From NCBI GenBank assembly GCA_028822885.1, contig JAPKCP010000232.1, positions 1 through 5,238 on the forward strand: a stretch of 5,238 nt of DNA, in the 5' to 3' direction. Positions 5,155 to 5,238 of this stretch are shown here, one piece after another; position 1 is the first letter of the stretch, and every line of letters begins with the position of its first letter. Source of the stretch: Yoonia sp. Lineage in GTDB: Bacteria; Pseudomonadota; Alphaproteobacteria; Rhodobacterales; Rhodobacteraceae. The position numbers and the translations under genes are program-made. The notes below the pieces were generated by a model, which saw nothing but the letters and a program-made list of their open reading frames with translations, did not search any database and had not been told where the DNA came from.

Positions 5155-5238
5155 TCAAGCCCAAAATAAGCCGTCTTGGGTCAAGTATCCAAGGCGGTGC
5201 GCCACCTGACTTCTTGGTTCGCGCACAAGTTTAGGCAG
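5155..5238 (-). CDS. Possible C-terminal end of an unidentified minus-strand gene (right edge)
   Basis: A minus-strand frame enters from the right edge and stays open for 27 codons (starting LPKLVREPRSQVAHRLGYL) until a TGA at 5157-5155. The residue mix is plausible for protein but 27 codons prove little. A plus-strand frame is also open from 5170 to the edge. I recognise neither, and sequence to the right is needed to choose. Confidence 0.2.
   Translation of the reverse strand: MPKLVREPRSQVAHRLGYLTQDGLFWA
5171..5197. other. Imperfect 10-bp hairpin near right edge
   Basis: CCGTCTTGGG (5171-5180) pairs with TCCAAGGCGG (5188-5197) around a 7-nt loop, allowing two G-U pairs. There is no T-run on the plus side. 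On the minus strand it is followed by CTTATTTTGG, which is moderately T-rich. It could be a terminator for minus-strand transcription or merely structure within a coding region. Confidence 0.35.

Noticed and set aside
5145..5159. Short hairpin CTTGA-AGACC-TCAAG after the CBS gene
   Set aside because: The 5-bp AT-containing stem has no following T-run, so it is too weak to call a terminator.
1..5238. Search for tRNA, CRISPR repeats, insertion-sequence ends and toxin-antitoxin pairs
   Set aside because: No cloverleaf with a T-loop, no regularly spaced repeats, no transposase motifs or flanking duplications, and no typical small overlapping gene pair were seen.

Overview
The window looks like chromosomal DNA of an alphaproteobacterium, probably a moderate-GC marine Rhodobacterales (roseobacter-type) organism. 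This rests on gene content, protein style and roughly even base composition. It is inference, because no rRNA or other marker gene is present. No IS element, CRISPR array, tRNA, phage gene or plasmid function was seen.

Layout, left to right. (i) At the left edge, a minus-strand gene appears to begin at position 20 behind a good ribosome binding site and runs out of the window. (ii) About 315 bp without a recognisable gene lead to a strong hairpin at 336-361, the probable terminator of the next gene. (iii) A minus-strand GABA aminotransferase (gabT/puuE type) carries an unusual lysine-rich N-terminal tail. (iv) A 215-bp AT-rich divergent intergenic region holds candidate promoters for both flanking genes and a pair of inverted similar elements that could be operators. 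(v) A plus-strand PuuR-type regulator (HTH plus cupin) follows. (vi) Convergent to it is a minus-strand cryptochrome/photolyase-family protein, preceded by a tiny uncertain ORF. (vii) After another AT-rich divergent gap comes a plus-strand protein with two CBS domains and one C-terminal membrane segment. (viii) The last 135 bp hold a weak terminator candidate, a 10-bp hairpin and an uncertain open frame at the right edge.

How the genes fit together. The aminotransferase and the regulator form a coherent divergent unit. In E. coli, PuuR represses the putrescine-to-GABA-to-succinate genes, which include a GABA aminotransferase, so here the regulator plausibly controls its divergent neighbour. 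The photolyase and the CBS protein have no visible functional link to that unit or to each other.

I found no clearly new multi-gene system. The most interesting object is the photolyase-family protein. It ends in QLSLF, a textbook bacterial sliding-clamp-binding motif, after a Lys-rich linker. Its FAD and substrate pocket also differs from classical CPD photolyase at many of the known functional positions, including two of the three residues of the tryptophan electron-transfer chain.
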